Of a DNA stretch of 64,000 bases, positions 56,957 through 64,000 are shown piece by piece; the stretch's first letter is position 1, and the number at the start of each line of letters is the position of its first letter. Below the pieces are notes generated by a model, which had not been told where the DNA came from, did no database searches, and saw nothing but the letters and a program-made list of their open reading frames with translations. A program made the translations under genes and the position numbers. Source of the DNA: Thiothrix nivea DSM 5205 (lineage in GTDB: Bacteria > Pseudomonadota > Gammaproteobacteria > Thiotrichales > Thiotrichaceae); assembly GCF_000260135.1 (NCBI RefSeq), contig NZ_JH651384.1, positions 313,693 to 377,692 on the forward strand, in the 5' to 3' direction.

Positions 56957-57826
56957 ATGGCCGATTCCCCCTACATCTTTGAAGCGAACCCGCAAAATTT
57001 CCAGCAGGTGGTGCTGGAAAACTCTTATCAAGTTCCGGTGCTGGTAGATTTCTGGGCTGACTGGTGTCAGCCATGCAAGACGCTGATGCCGCTGCTGGCG
57101 AAACTGGCCGACGAATACCAGGGCGGTTTCATCCTGGTCAAGGTCAACACCGACCAGCACCAGCAACTGGCGCAGCAATTCGGCGTGCGCAACCTGCCCA
57201 CCGTTAAGGTGATTAAGGAAGGGCGTATTGTCGACGAATTCATGGGCGTGCAGCCGGAAGGTGAAATCCGCAAGATCATCAACCGTCACCGCGTGCGCAA
57301 GACCGAGCCGTACCGCCAGCAGGCATTGGCGATGTACGAAAGCGGCGACCTGACAGGCGCGGTGCAATTGATGGAACAGGTCGTGCAGCACGAACCGGAT
57401 TTCTACGAAGCGGTGATTGAACTGGCCGGTATGCTGATCCAGTCCGAACGGGCGGAAGAGGCCGAATTCATGCTGCAAGCCGTGCCACCAGACGCCATTG
57501 AAAACGAAATCCTCAGCCAGTTGCTGGCCGAAGCCAAAAAAGCCAAATTGCAGGCGCAGGTGGTCGGGGTCGACACTTCAGCGTTGGAACAGCGGCTGGC
57601 TGAAAATCCCGACGACCTTGCCACCATGCTGGAGCTGGCGAAAATTCGCGTTGCGATGGATGACATCGAAGGCGGGTTGGAGCTGTATTTCACCGTCCAC
57701 AAGAAAGACAGCAATTTCCAGGATGGGGCCGGCAAGCAGGGGATGCTCAGCACTTTTGAGCTGATCGGAGCGAAGAATCCGCTGGTGAAGAAGTATCGGA
57801 ACAAGATGTTTTCGTTGATTTATTAA
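56957..57826 (+). CDS. cnoX: thioredoxin-like co-chaperone CnoX/YbbN
   Basis: This 289-residue protein has a thioredoxin domain with W36-C37-Q-P-C40 in VLVDFWADWCQPCKTLMPLL and the cis-Pro in RNLPTVKVI. TPR repeats follow (PYRQQALAMYESGDLTGAVQ, then PDFYEAVIELAGMLIQSERA). Like other YbbN with CxxC it may be redox active, unlike the E. coli form with SxxC. It protects proteins under oxidative stress in the cytoplasm. Its RBS overlaps the upstream stop region, six bases after the YdgA-like gene. Confidence 0.92.
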   Translation: MADSPYIFEANPQNFQQVVLENSYQVPVLVDFWADWCQPCKTLMPLLAKLADEYQGGFILVKVNTDQHQQLAQQFGVRNLPTVKVIKEGRIVDEFMGVQPEGEIRKIINRHRVRKTEPYRQQALAMYESGDLTGAVQLMEQVVQHEPDFYEAVIELAGMLIQSERAEEAEFMLQAVPPDAIENEILSQLLAEAKKAKLQAQVVGVDTSALEQRLAENPDDLATMLELAKIRVAMDDIEGGLELYFTVHKKDSNFQDGAGKQGMLSTFELIGAKNPLVKKYRNKMFSLIY

Positions 57827-57841
57827 AAAAAGGGGAGAGGC

Positions 57842-58192
57842 ATGAAACCGGAACACGAAGCCATCGTCATCAAGGCACGCAAAAACGCTGATGAACGCGC
57901 CAAAGGCTACCGCGAACAGGCGCTGAGAATGTACCCGTGGGTATGCGGACGTTGTGGCCGCGAATTTACTCACGCCAACCTGCGCGAACTGACCGTGCAT
58001 CACCGCAACCACGACCACGACTACAACCCGCCGGATGGCAGCAACTGGGAACTGCTATGCCTCTACTGCCACGACTACGAACACCAGAAACTGCTGGAAG
58101 CCGCCTATGGCGGGTCAGCAGGGACGCAAGGCCCAGCCGCAGCCACCCACAACCCCTTCGCCAACCTGAAAGAAAAAATGAAAAAGAAATAA
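57842..58192 (+). CDS. yajD: YajD-family HNH nuclease
   Basis: This 116-residue protein has CGRCGREFTHANLRELTVHH as the zinc-binding pair plus His, and NWELLCLYCHDYEHQKLLE as the second pair with the HNH Asn/His. The family is a small HNH nuclease of unknown biological role. It follows cnoX by 15 bases with GGGGAGAGG as ribosome-binding site and ends near a palindromic repeat. Confidence 0.92.
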   Translation: MKPEHEAIVIKARKNADERAKGYREQALRMYPWVCGRCGREFTHANLRELTVHHRNHDHDYNPPDGSNWELLCLYCHDYEHQKLLEAAYGGSAGTQGPAAATHNPFANLKEKMKKK

Positions 58193-58200
58193 CCTGTCAC

Positions 58201-58226
58201 GTAGGGGCAGACTTCCGTGTCTGCCG
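58201..58226. repeat. GTAGGGGCAGAC hairpin repeat
   Basis: GGCAGAC (58206-58212) pairs with GTCTGCC (58219-58225), after GTAGGG. It resembles the start of the 16816 and 49666 elements but has a different inner sequence. It lies between convergent yajD and the RND pump gene and could act as a terminator. Confidence 0.6.
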
Positions 58227-58245
58227 TCTTCAACGCCTCAGCGGA

Positions 58246-61200
58246 TCAAGCCTCCGCATGTTTCAACTTGTGGCTCACCTTCCTGAAACCGACCAGGATG
58301 TCATCAATAAACGTAAACACCGCCGGTACCACCAGCAAACTCAGGAAAGTGGAAGCCACCAACCCGCCAATCACCACAATCGCCATTGGCTGGCGGAAAC
58401 TCGGGTCAGCCGCCAGCCCCAGCGCGGTCGGCATCATGCCCGCGCCCATGGCGATGGTGGTCATCACGATCGGCCTTGCCCGCTTGTGGCAGGCGTCCAG
58501 CAAGGCAGGAACACGTCCGTTCTGGTCACGTTCCCGCGCCATCACGGCGTAATCCACCAACAGGATCGAGTTCTTGGTCACGATCCCCATCAGCATCAGC
58601 AGGCCGATGACCGCAGGCATCGAAAAACTGCTGCCCGTCACCAGCAAAGCGACCAATGCCCCGCCCACCGATAGTGGCAACGCTGCCAGAATCGTGATCG
58701 GTTGCAGAAAATCGTGGAACAGCAGCACCAGCACGATGTAGATAAACAGCACGCCGATCAGCATCGCCCCACCAAAGCCGCCGAACAGTTCCGCCATACG
58801 CTCGGCATCGCCGGAACTTTGCTGCTCAACGCCGGGCGGCAGGGTTTTCAGGGAAGGCAGTTTCTCCACCATCGCATTGACTTGCCCGACTGGCAGGCCA
58901 TTCAGTTCCACGTCAATGCTGACGTTGCGCTTGCGGTCGTAGCGGTCGATCTGGGAGGGGCCGCTACCCAGTTGTACATCCGCCACTGCTGCCAGTGGCA
59001 CGGAACCATTGCGCCCCGGAATCCGCAACTGGCGGATGGTGTCGAGGTCGGCGCGTACTGCTTCGTCGAATTGCACGCGGATCGGCACTTGCCGCTGTGG
59101 CAGGTTGAGTTTGGGCAGGCGGGTGGAAAAGTCACCGTTGGTGGCGACGCGCACCACTTGCCCGAGGGCTTCGGTGCTGATGCCGAGTTCGGCAGCGCGG
59201 GCGTAATCCGGCTTGATGTGGATTTCCGGGCGTTGCAGGCTTGCGCCGGATACCACGTTGCCGATGCCCTGCATGGTGCGTAGGTCGCGTTCTGCGCCTT
59301 GCGCGGTCTTGATCAGCAGGTCGCCGTCATCGCTGGCCAGTACCACCTGCATCTTGTCGCCCGCGCCACCGGAACCAACGGTGAAACGTACCCCCGGCAG
59401 CGGTTTGAGGGCTTGACGGATGTCGTTTTCCACGGCGGTTTGCGCCCGTGAACGCTCTTCGCGGGTAGTCAGTTGCAGGGTCAGGGTGGCCTTGCGTGAA
59501 TCCGTGCCGCTGCTCATGGCGAATGGGCCGCTGCTGACGCCACCGCCGCCGCCCACCATGGTGAAGACTTTTTTCACATCTGGCAGGGGGGCAAGCAACT
59601 GGCGAGCCTGTTCGGCAACCGCGTAGGTTTCATCCAGCGTGGTTCCCGGTTGCATTTCCAGCGAAACGGAGGTCAGCGCGGTATCGGCAGGCGGCACGAA
59701 GCCTTTCGGCAGCAACGGCACGATTTGTAGGGAGGCGACGAAAATGGCGATGGCGGCTACCAAAGTGATGATGCGGTGTTTCAGGCACCAGGCGACAGTC
59801 CGCATGTAGAGGCGCATGATCAGGCCGTCTTTTTGTTCCTTTGGCGGATGTGGCTTGAGGAAGTAGGCCGCCATCATCGGCGTCAGTAAGCGCGCTACCG
59901 CCAGTGAGAAGAATACCGCGACGGCGGCGGTAATGCCGAAGGATTTGAAGAACTTGCCGGGTACGCCGCCCATGAAGGCAGTGGGCAGGAATACGGCTAC
60001 CAGCGTAAAGGTGGTGGCAATGACCGCCAGACCGATTTCATCCGCCGCTTCCATAGCCGCCTGATACGGCGTTTTGCCCATGTGCAAGTGGCGTTCGATG
60101 TTTTCCACTTCCACGATGGCGTCATCCACCAGCACCCCGACGACCAGCGCCAATGCCAGTAAGGTGAGGATGTTGAGCGAGAAGCCGAAATATTGCATCG
60201 CCATGAAGGTGGGGATAATTGCCAGTGGCAGGGCAGCTGCCGACACCAGCGTGGCGCGCAGGTTGCGCAGGAACAGGAACACCACCAGGATGGCAAGCGC
60301 CGCGCCTTCGTACAGCAGGTGCATGGAGCCGGTGTAGTTGGCCTGGATGCGCTCGATGGTGTCGTAGGCTTCGGCAATCTGTACTTGCGGATGGGCGCTG
60401 GCAAATTTGGCAATTTCCGCGCGTACCCCGTTCACCACGTCGATTTCACTGGCGCCACGTACCCGCGTGATCTGGAAACCGACCACCGCTTTGCCATTAA
60501 GCAGGGCATAGGTGGAACGTTCGGCAACGGTGTCGCGGATATGGGCAATCTGGTCGAGACGTACATGCCGCCCGTTAGACAGCGGGATGTCGATTGCGCC
60601 GAGTTCAGCCGCCGTATCAACCCGCCCTAGGGTACGCACGGACTGGATGCCGCCACCGACATCGCCACGTCCGCCGGGCGCATCCTGCTGCATTTGCCCC
60701 AAGCGGGTGGAAACGTCGGCAGCAGTGACGCCCATCCCCGTCATCAGGGCAGGGTCAAGTTCGATGCGGACTTCGCGGTCAACTCCGCCAACCCGTGACA
60801 CTTTGCCTACGCCTTTGACTGCCATTAGCGCACGGGTAATGTCATTGTCGACGAACCACGACAGGGCTTCCTCATCCATGCTGGCGGAGGCGACCGTGAA
60901 GGTGACCAGCGGGCTGCCTGCGGTGGTGACTTTGGAAACCACCGGGTCGTTCATTTGTGCGGGCAGGTTGGCGCGGATGGTGTCGACGGCATTGCGGACT
61001 TCATTCAGCGCGACCTCGGTATCTTTCTCGATGTCGAATTCGGTGGCAATGCTGGCGCTGCTGTCGGTCAGGGTAGTGCGGACGTGCTTGACGCCGTTGA
61101 TGGTGGCAAGCTGGTTTTCGATCTTGCGGGCGACTTCGCTTTCCAGCTGTGCCGGGTCAGCGCCTTCCAGCGAGGCATTGACAATGATGGTCGGCAAGTC

Positions 61201-61320
61201 AATGTCGGGGAAGTTCTGGATGCCCAGCGATTTGAAGCCTTTGACGCCGAGGAAAGTCAGCAGCGCAAACAGTAGGATGGCTGGAACCGGGTTGCGGATC
61301 GACCAGGCGGAAACGTTCAT
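58246..61320 (-). CDS. RND-family efflux permease (HAE1 type)
   Basis: This 1024-residue inner-membrane antiporter begins MNVSAWSIRNPVPAILLFAL. It has the proton-relay Asp pair in ALVVGVLVDDAIVEVENIER, an ATTFTLVAVFLPTAFMGG helix and GIVTKNSILLVDYAVMARER in the second half. It likely pumps hydrophobic or amphiphilic compounds with the adaptor and an outer-membrane TolC from elsewhere. Its start overlaps the adaptor stop by four bases. Two TetR-type operators precede the adaptor gene. Confidence 0.92.
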   Translation of the reverse strand: MNVSAWSIRNPVPAILLFALLTFLGVKGFKSLGIQNFPDIDLPTIIVNASLEGADPAQLESEVARKIENQLATINGVKHVRTTLTDSSASIATEFDIEKDTEVALNEVRNAVDTIRANLPAQMNDPVVSKVTTAGSPLVTFTVASASMDEEALSWFVDNDITRALMAVKGVGKVSRVGGVDREVRIELDPALMTGMGVTAADVSTRLGQMQQDAPGGRGDVGGGIQSVRTLGRVDTAAELGAIDIPLSNGRHVRLDQIAHIRDTVAERSTYALLNGKAVVGFQITRVRGASEIDVVNGVRAEIAKFASAHPQVQIAEAYDTIERIQANYTGSMHLLYEGAALAILVVFLFLRNLRATLVSAAALPLAIIPTFMAMQYFGFSLNILTLLALALVVGVLVDDAIVEVENIERHLHMGKTPYQAAMEAADEIGLAVIATTFTLVAVFLPTAFMGGVPGKFFKSFGITAAVAVFFSLAVARLLTPMMAAYFLKPHPPKEQKDGLIMRLYMRTVAWCLKHRIITLVAAIAIFVASLQIVPLLPKGFVPPADTALTSVSLEMQPGTTLDETYAVAEQARQLLAPLPDVKKVFTMVGGGGGVSSGPFAMSSGTDSRKATLTLQLTTREERSRAQTAVENDIRQALKPLPGVRFTVGSGGAGDKMQVVLASDDGDLLIKTAQGAERDLRTMQGIGNVVSGASLQRPEIHIKPDYARAAELGISTEALGQVVRVATNGDFSTRLPKLNLPQRQVPIRVQFDEAVRADLDTIRQLRIPGRNGSVPLAAVADVQLGSGPSQIDRYDRKRNVSIDVELNGLPVGQVNAMVEKLPSLKTLPPGVEQQSSGDAERMAELFGGFGGAMLIGVLFIYIVLVLLFHDFLQPITILAALPLSVGGALVALLVTGSSFSMPAVIGLLMLMGIVTKNSILLVDYAVMARERDQNGRVPALLDACHKRARPIVMTTIAMGAGMMPTALGLAADPSFRQPMAIVVIGGLVASTFLSLLVVPAVFTFIDDILVGFRKVSHKLKHAEA

Positions 61321-62408
61321 GATTTACCCTCTGGTTTGTCACCCAGGCTGCTGGCAGGTGGCTTGTCGACCACTTCCACTGTATCCCCGTCATTCAGGAA
61401 CGCGCCACCGGTAGCCACCACCTTGGCGTCTGTACTCAGGCCGTCGAGGATTTCCACCTTGCCATTGGCGCGTCGCCCGGTTTTGACGGAACGTTGCATG
61501 ACCTTGTTGTCTGTGCCGAGTGCAAACACGTAATTTTTACCGTCGCGCAGGATCACGCTGGCTTGCGGCACGGTCAACGCGGTTTCCGAGCCGGTGAGGA
61601 TTTCGCCCTCAGCGAACATGCCGGGTTTGGCTGGGTTGCCCGGTGGCAGGCTGATGTAGGCGGTGGCGTTGCGGGTATTGGCGTCGAGGGTGGGGGAAAC
61701 TACGCGCACTTCGCCTTCCACGCTGCCGCCATCCGGTAGGTTCAAGCGGGCTTTCTGGCCGGGCTGCACGCGCCCCATATCCTGGCTGGTGACGGCTGCT
61801 TGCCATTCCACGCGGTTTTGGCGTACCAGACGGAACAGTTCGGTACCGGTTTGTACGACTGCGCCGAGGGTGGCGGCGCGGGAGGAGATCACGCCATCAT
61901 CCGGGGCGAGGATGCGGGTTTGCGCGAGGCGGATTTGCTGGGCTTCCAGCGCGGCTTCCGCCACCGCTTCGCCGGTCAGGTACTGGTCAATCTGCTGGGC
62001 AGGCAATGCGCCGCTGCTTTTCAGGAGGCGGGCGCGCTCGGCGTTGGCACGGGCTTCAGCGAGGCTGGCCTGCTTTTGCGCGACATCAGCTTTCACGGCG
62101 GCTTGCGCAAGCCGTACCAGTTCCTGGCCTTTTTTCACTTCGTCGCCAATATCCACCAGCACGTCGGTGACGCGCAGGCCGCCGATTTCGGAGGCAATGA
62201 TGGCTTCGTGCCACGGGGCAATGGCACCGTTGGCGGTGATGCCGGTATTCCAGCTTTCTTCCACCGGCGTGGCAACACTTACCGCCAGCGCAGGCTTGGC
62301 GGGCAGGGCATCGGGCGCTTCTTCCGCCCGTACCGGCAGTGAGGGTAGGGCTGCCAGTACAGACGCAAGAAACAATGAACGGATAGCAAGCGCAGTAGAA
62401 TTCTTCAT
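61317..62408 (-). CDS. RND efflux periplasmic adaptor (membrane-fusion protein)
   Basis: This 363-residue protein has a signal peptide (MKNSTALAIRSLFLASVLAA, ending VRA-E). The barrel-sandwich half is IIASEIGGLRVTDVLVDIGD with KKGQELVRLAQAAVKAD, followed by a short alpha-hairpin with LAEARANAERARLLKSSGAL and the matching IGDEVKKGQ half. It bridges the permease and an outer-membrane channel. It is the first gene of the pump operon; no tetR or tolC lies next to it. Confidence 0.92.
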   Translation of the reverse strand: MKNSTALAIRSLFLASVLAALPSLPVRAEEAPDALPAKPALAVSVATPVEESWNTGITANGAIAPWHEAIIASEIGGLRVTDVLVDIGDEVKKGQELVRLAQAAVKADVAQKQASLAEARANAERARLLKSSGALPAQQIDQYLTGEAVAEAALEAQQIRLAQTRILAPDDGVISSRAATLGAVVQTGTELFRLVRQNRVEWQAAVTSQDMGRVQPGQKARLNLPDGGSVEGEVRVVSPTLDANTRNATAYISLPPGNPAKPGMFAEGEILTGSETALTVPQASVILRDGKNYVFALGTDNKVMQRSVKTGRRANGKVEILDGLSTDAKVVATGGAFLNDGDTVEVVDKPPASSLGDKPEGKS

Positions 62409-62413
62409 ATTAA

Positions 62414-62461
62414 TGACTGCCAGTCAGTTGTTTGAGGCAAATCTTAAATGACCACTAGTCA
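62414..62461 (-). promoter_or_regulatory. two TetR/AcrR-type operators
   Basis: TGACTGCCAGTCA (62414-62426) and TGACCACTAGTCA (62449-62461) are palindromes with TGAC/GTCA ends, both followed by GTTG. Their centres are 35 bases apart. The first ends six bases before the adaptor start codon. Such paired sites are typical for TetR repressors of RND pumps; the regulator gene is not in the window. The rest of the 238-base gap is A+T-rich with nothing else recognised. Confidence 0.65.
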
Positions 62462-62646
62462 GTTGTCGAGTTCTCTGATAAACATGACCTGTGATATTTT
62501 TTGGCTGTTATATTTGCTTTGTGATTATTGGTGTTCGCAAATCCGGTGTTCTGTATCACAGATTAATTTATGCGTTGTGGGCTAACATTTGTAACAGGGC
62601 TTATCTAGTAACTGGATGTTTACAAAGTTTATCAAAAGGTGCGTTT

Positions 62647-64000
62647 ATGAAACTGGTATCGTCAAGCAATTGGCGGCTTTCAATAGGGGGATTTACGGCG
62701 TTATTGCTGGTCACATCGCTGCTGACAGCGTGTGGTGGTGGTTCCGCCAATAATACGGCAGGTAATTCGTCTGCGAGTGGGGATGCTGCGGGTAATGTGG
62801 TTGCGGAGAATAATGCGCCAACTGCTGACGCGGGTACGAACCGGACAGCCAATAAAAAAACCTCGGTGACGCTGGATGGCAGCGCCAGTTTTGACCCCGA
62901 TGGGGAGATTGTCAGTTATGCCTGGAAACAGACGGCAGGCACAGAAGTGGAGTGGATAGATGCCGCTGCCGCAAACGCAGTGTTTACCATGCCAGATGTG
63001 TTGGCGGATGAAACCCTCACCTTTGAACTGACAGTAACGGATAATAGTGGTGGCAAAGCCTACAGTTCGGTCAATGTGCTGGTCAGGAACCGGTTGACGG
63101 GGTATTTCATTGCCCCACCGGTGGCTGGCCTGCATTATCAGACGCCCACTTTGTCTGGTGAAACCGGTACGAAGGGCGAGTTTGAATATAACGATAATGA
63201 ACAAGTGACTTTTACGATTGGTGATATTTCCCTGGGTACTGCTTTGGCGGCTCCGCAAGTGACACCGTTTGATCTCGTGGGGATCACGCCGCCGATGGCC
63301 GCGGCGGAGGTCGATAAGGCAATCCAGGATTTCTGGAATACCAAAAAGCCAACCCCGCTGGGGGTGGTGGCCAATATTGCCCAGTTCCTCCAGACTGTTG
63401 ACGAAGACGCCAACCCGGATAACGGGATTGCCATACCTCCCGCCTTGCATGACGTTGCCACCGGCCAAGCGTTGGATTTCAGCAAGATTCCGGTCAGGCC
63501 GGGGTATTCCGGGTATTGGCTTGAATGGGATAACCGCTATTCACCGTTATACCGGTTTATTGGCTTGGCAAGGCTCGCCGGTTTGTGGGGTGGTGTGCGC
63601 GTGGTGCGTGACCCGTTGTATGCATTGGATTCCCTCTATGCGGGGCTTGGGCTTGTGCCTGATATTTCAGTATTTTCCAAGAAACCAGGAGACCGATCAT
63701 ATTACAATGCCAGTTGGACTTGCGACTATAACGCCAATGGTAGGCAAACCCAATGTTACTATGAATACCCTCCTTCCGTTACTCGTGGGCTGATCTTTAA
63801 TGGCCGTGCTGACGGTCCTCCTTGGGAATGGGACGCCAACGGTGGCGCTACAAAATACAATCGTTTTACCATGTTTGATGATGGCAAGGGCAAGGGGGGA
63901 AGCAAGAGAAAATATAGTTATAGTGGGTATACAGCCATGTACTCATATTATTACCCATATTATTCCCGGACTTGGGCGATGGATCCTATGGCCAACAAAA
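62647..64000 (+). CDS. large lipoprotein with PKD-like domain, 3' end missing
   Basis: The frame is open from ATG 62647 to the window end (451 codons visible). The signal and lipobox are FTALLLVTSLLTACGGG with Cys29. Residues about 58-148 form a PKD/REJ-like beta domain (NAPTADAGTNRTANKKTSVT, then LDGSASFDPDGEIVSYAWKQ). LTGYFIAPPVAGLHYQTPTL, then SGETGTKGEFEYNDNEQVTF, matches a repeat common in surface lipoproteins of marine and sulfur gammaproteobacteria. The end is Tyr-rich (YSYSGYTAMYSYYYPYYS). AAGGTG precedes the start. It probably sits on the cell surface; the function is not known. Confidence 0.8.
   Translation, partial: MKLVSSSNWRLSIGGFTALLLVTSLLTACGGGSANNTAGNSSASGDAAGNVVAENNAPTADAGTNRTANKKTSVTLDGSASFDPDGEIVSYAWKQTAGTEVEWIDAAAANAVFTMPDVLADETLTFELTVTDNSGGKAYSSVNVLVRNRLTGYFIAPPVAGLHYQTPTLSGETGTKGEFEYNDNEQVTFTIGDISLGTALAAPQVTPFDLVGITPPMAAAEVDKAIQDFWNTKKPTPLGVVANIAQFLQTVDEDANPDNGIAIPPALHDVATGQALDFSKIPVRPGYSGYWLEWDNRYSPLYRFIGLARLAGLWGGVRVVRDPLYALDSLYAGLGLVPDISVFSKKPGDRSYYNASWTCDYNANGRQTQCYYEYPPSVTRGLIFNGRADGPPWEWDANGGATKYNRFTMFDDGKGKGGSKRKYSYSGYTAMYSYYYPYYSRTWAMDPMANK

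Overview
The window is a dense stretch of a bacterial chromosome. Every recognisable core gene (acnB, dnaE, carAB, greA, murJ, an RND pump, galU, DUF945/YdgA, YajD, CnoX) looks gammaproteobacterial. The prpBC-acnD-prpF-prpE arrangement, the cobS remnant and the family of 'GTAGGGGCGTATTGCATACGCCC' palindromes make a sulfur-oxidising Thiothrix/Thiolinea-type member of the Thiotrichales my best guess. That placement is an inference, not something the sequence proves. No rRNA, tRNA, CRISPR array, transposase or prophage was seen.

Layout. (1) 1-5.2 kb, plus strand: end of sucC, sucD, gltA and acnB, a TCA-cycle block with three intrinsic terminators. (2) 5.2-10.9 kb: a small accessory island with a broken prpE-like fragment, a TumE/TumA-type toxin-antitoxin pair, a Uma2-type nuclease, a large one-polypeptide type IIG restriction-modification enzyme, a coiled-coil protein and a frameshifted HNH nuclease. 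(3) 10.96-19.6 kb, minus strand: the complete 2-methylcitrate route for propionate, gntR-prpB-prpC-acnD-prpF-prpE, with three or four TTGTNNACAA-type operators upstream and palindromic repeats in two of its gaps. (4) 19.8-25.7 kb: galU, recD carrying an in-frame repeat, a sigma-54 response regulator and a gamma-glutamyltransferase. (5) 25.7-30.6 kb, minus strand: a lipoprotein, a possible permuted NlpC/P60-like protein and a membrane pseudokinase with TPR-like and proline-rich parts and a G10 tract. This is the most unusual gene set here. (6) 30.7-48.4 kb: an alkyltransferase-like protein, VOC protein, dnaE, a shortened BY-kinase, carA-carB-greA, degenerate cobC/cobS homologues, an orphan MbcA-type antitoxin, grxD, a GlcG-like protein, an EF-hand protein and ilvB-ilvN-ilvC. 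(7) 48.4-64 kb: an aminotransferase, a RelE-like/UvrD-helicase/ankyrin fusion, an SGNH protein, murJ, a YdgA-like protein, cnoX, yajD, a two-gene RND efflux pump with TetR-type operators, and the start of a large lipoprotein.

How it works together. Propionate is activated by PrpE and joined to oxaloacetate by PrpC. AcnD and PrpF isomerise the product and PrpB cleaves it to pyruvate and succinate, which enters the cycle next to SucCD, GltA and AcnB. The ilv genes make branched-chain amino acids, whose breakdown can yield propionyl-CoA. The accessory island lies between the TCA block and the prp operon and is bordered by two copies of a prpE segment. Intergenic space is short throughout; no gap exceeds 300 bases.
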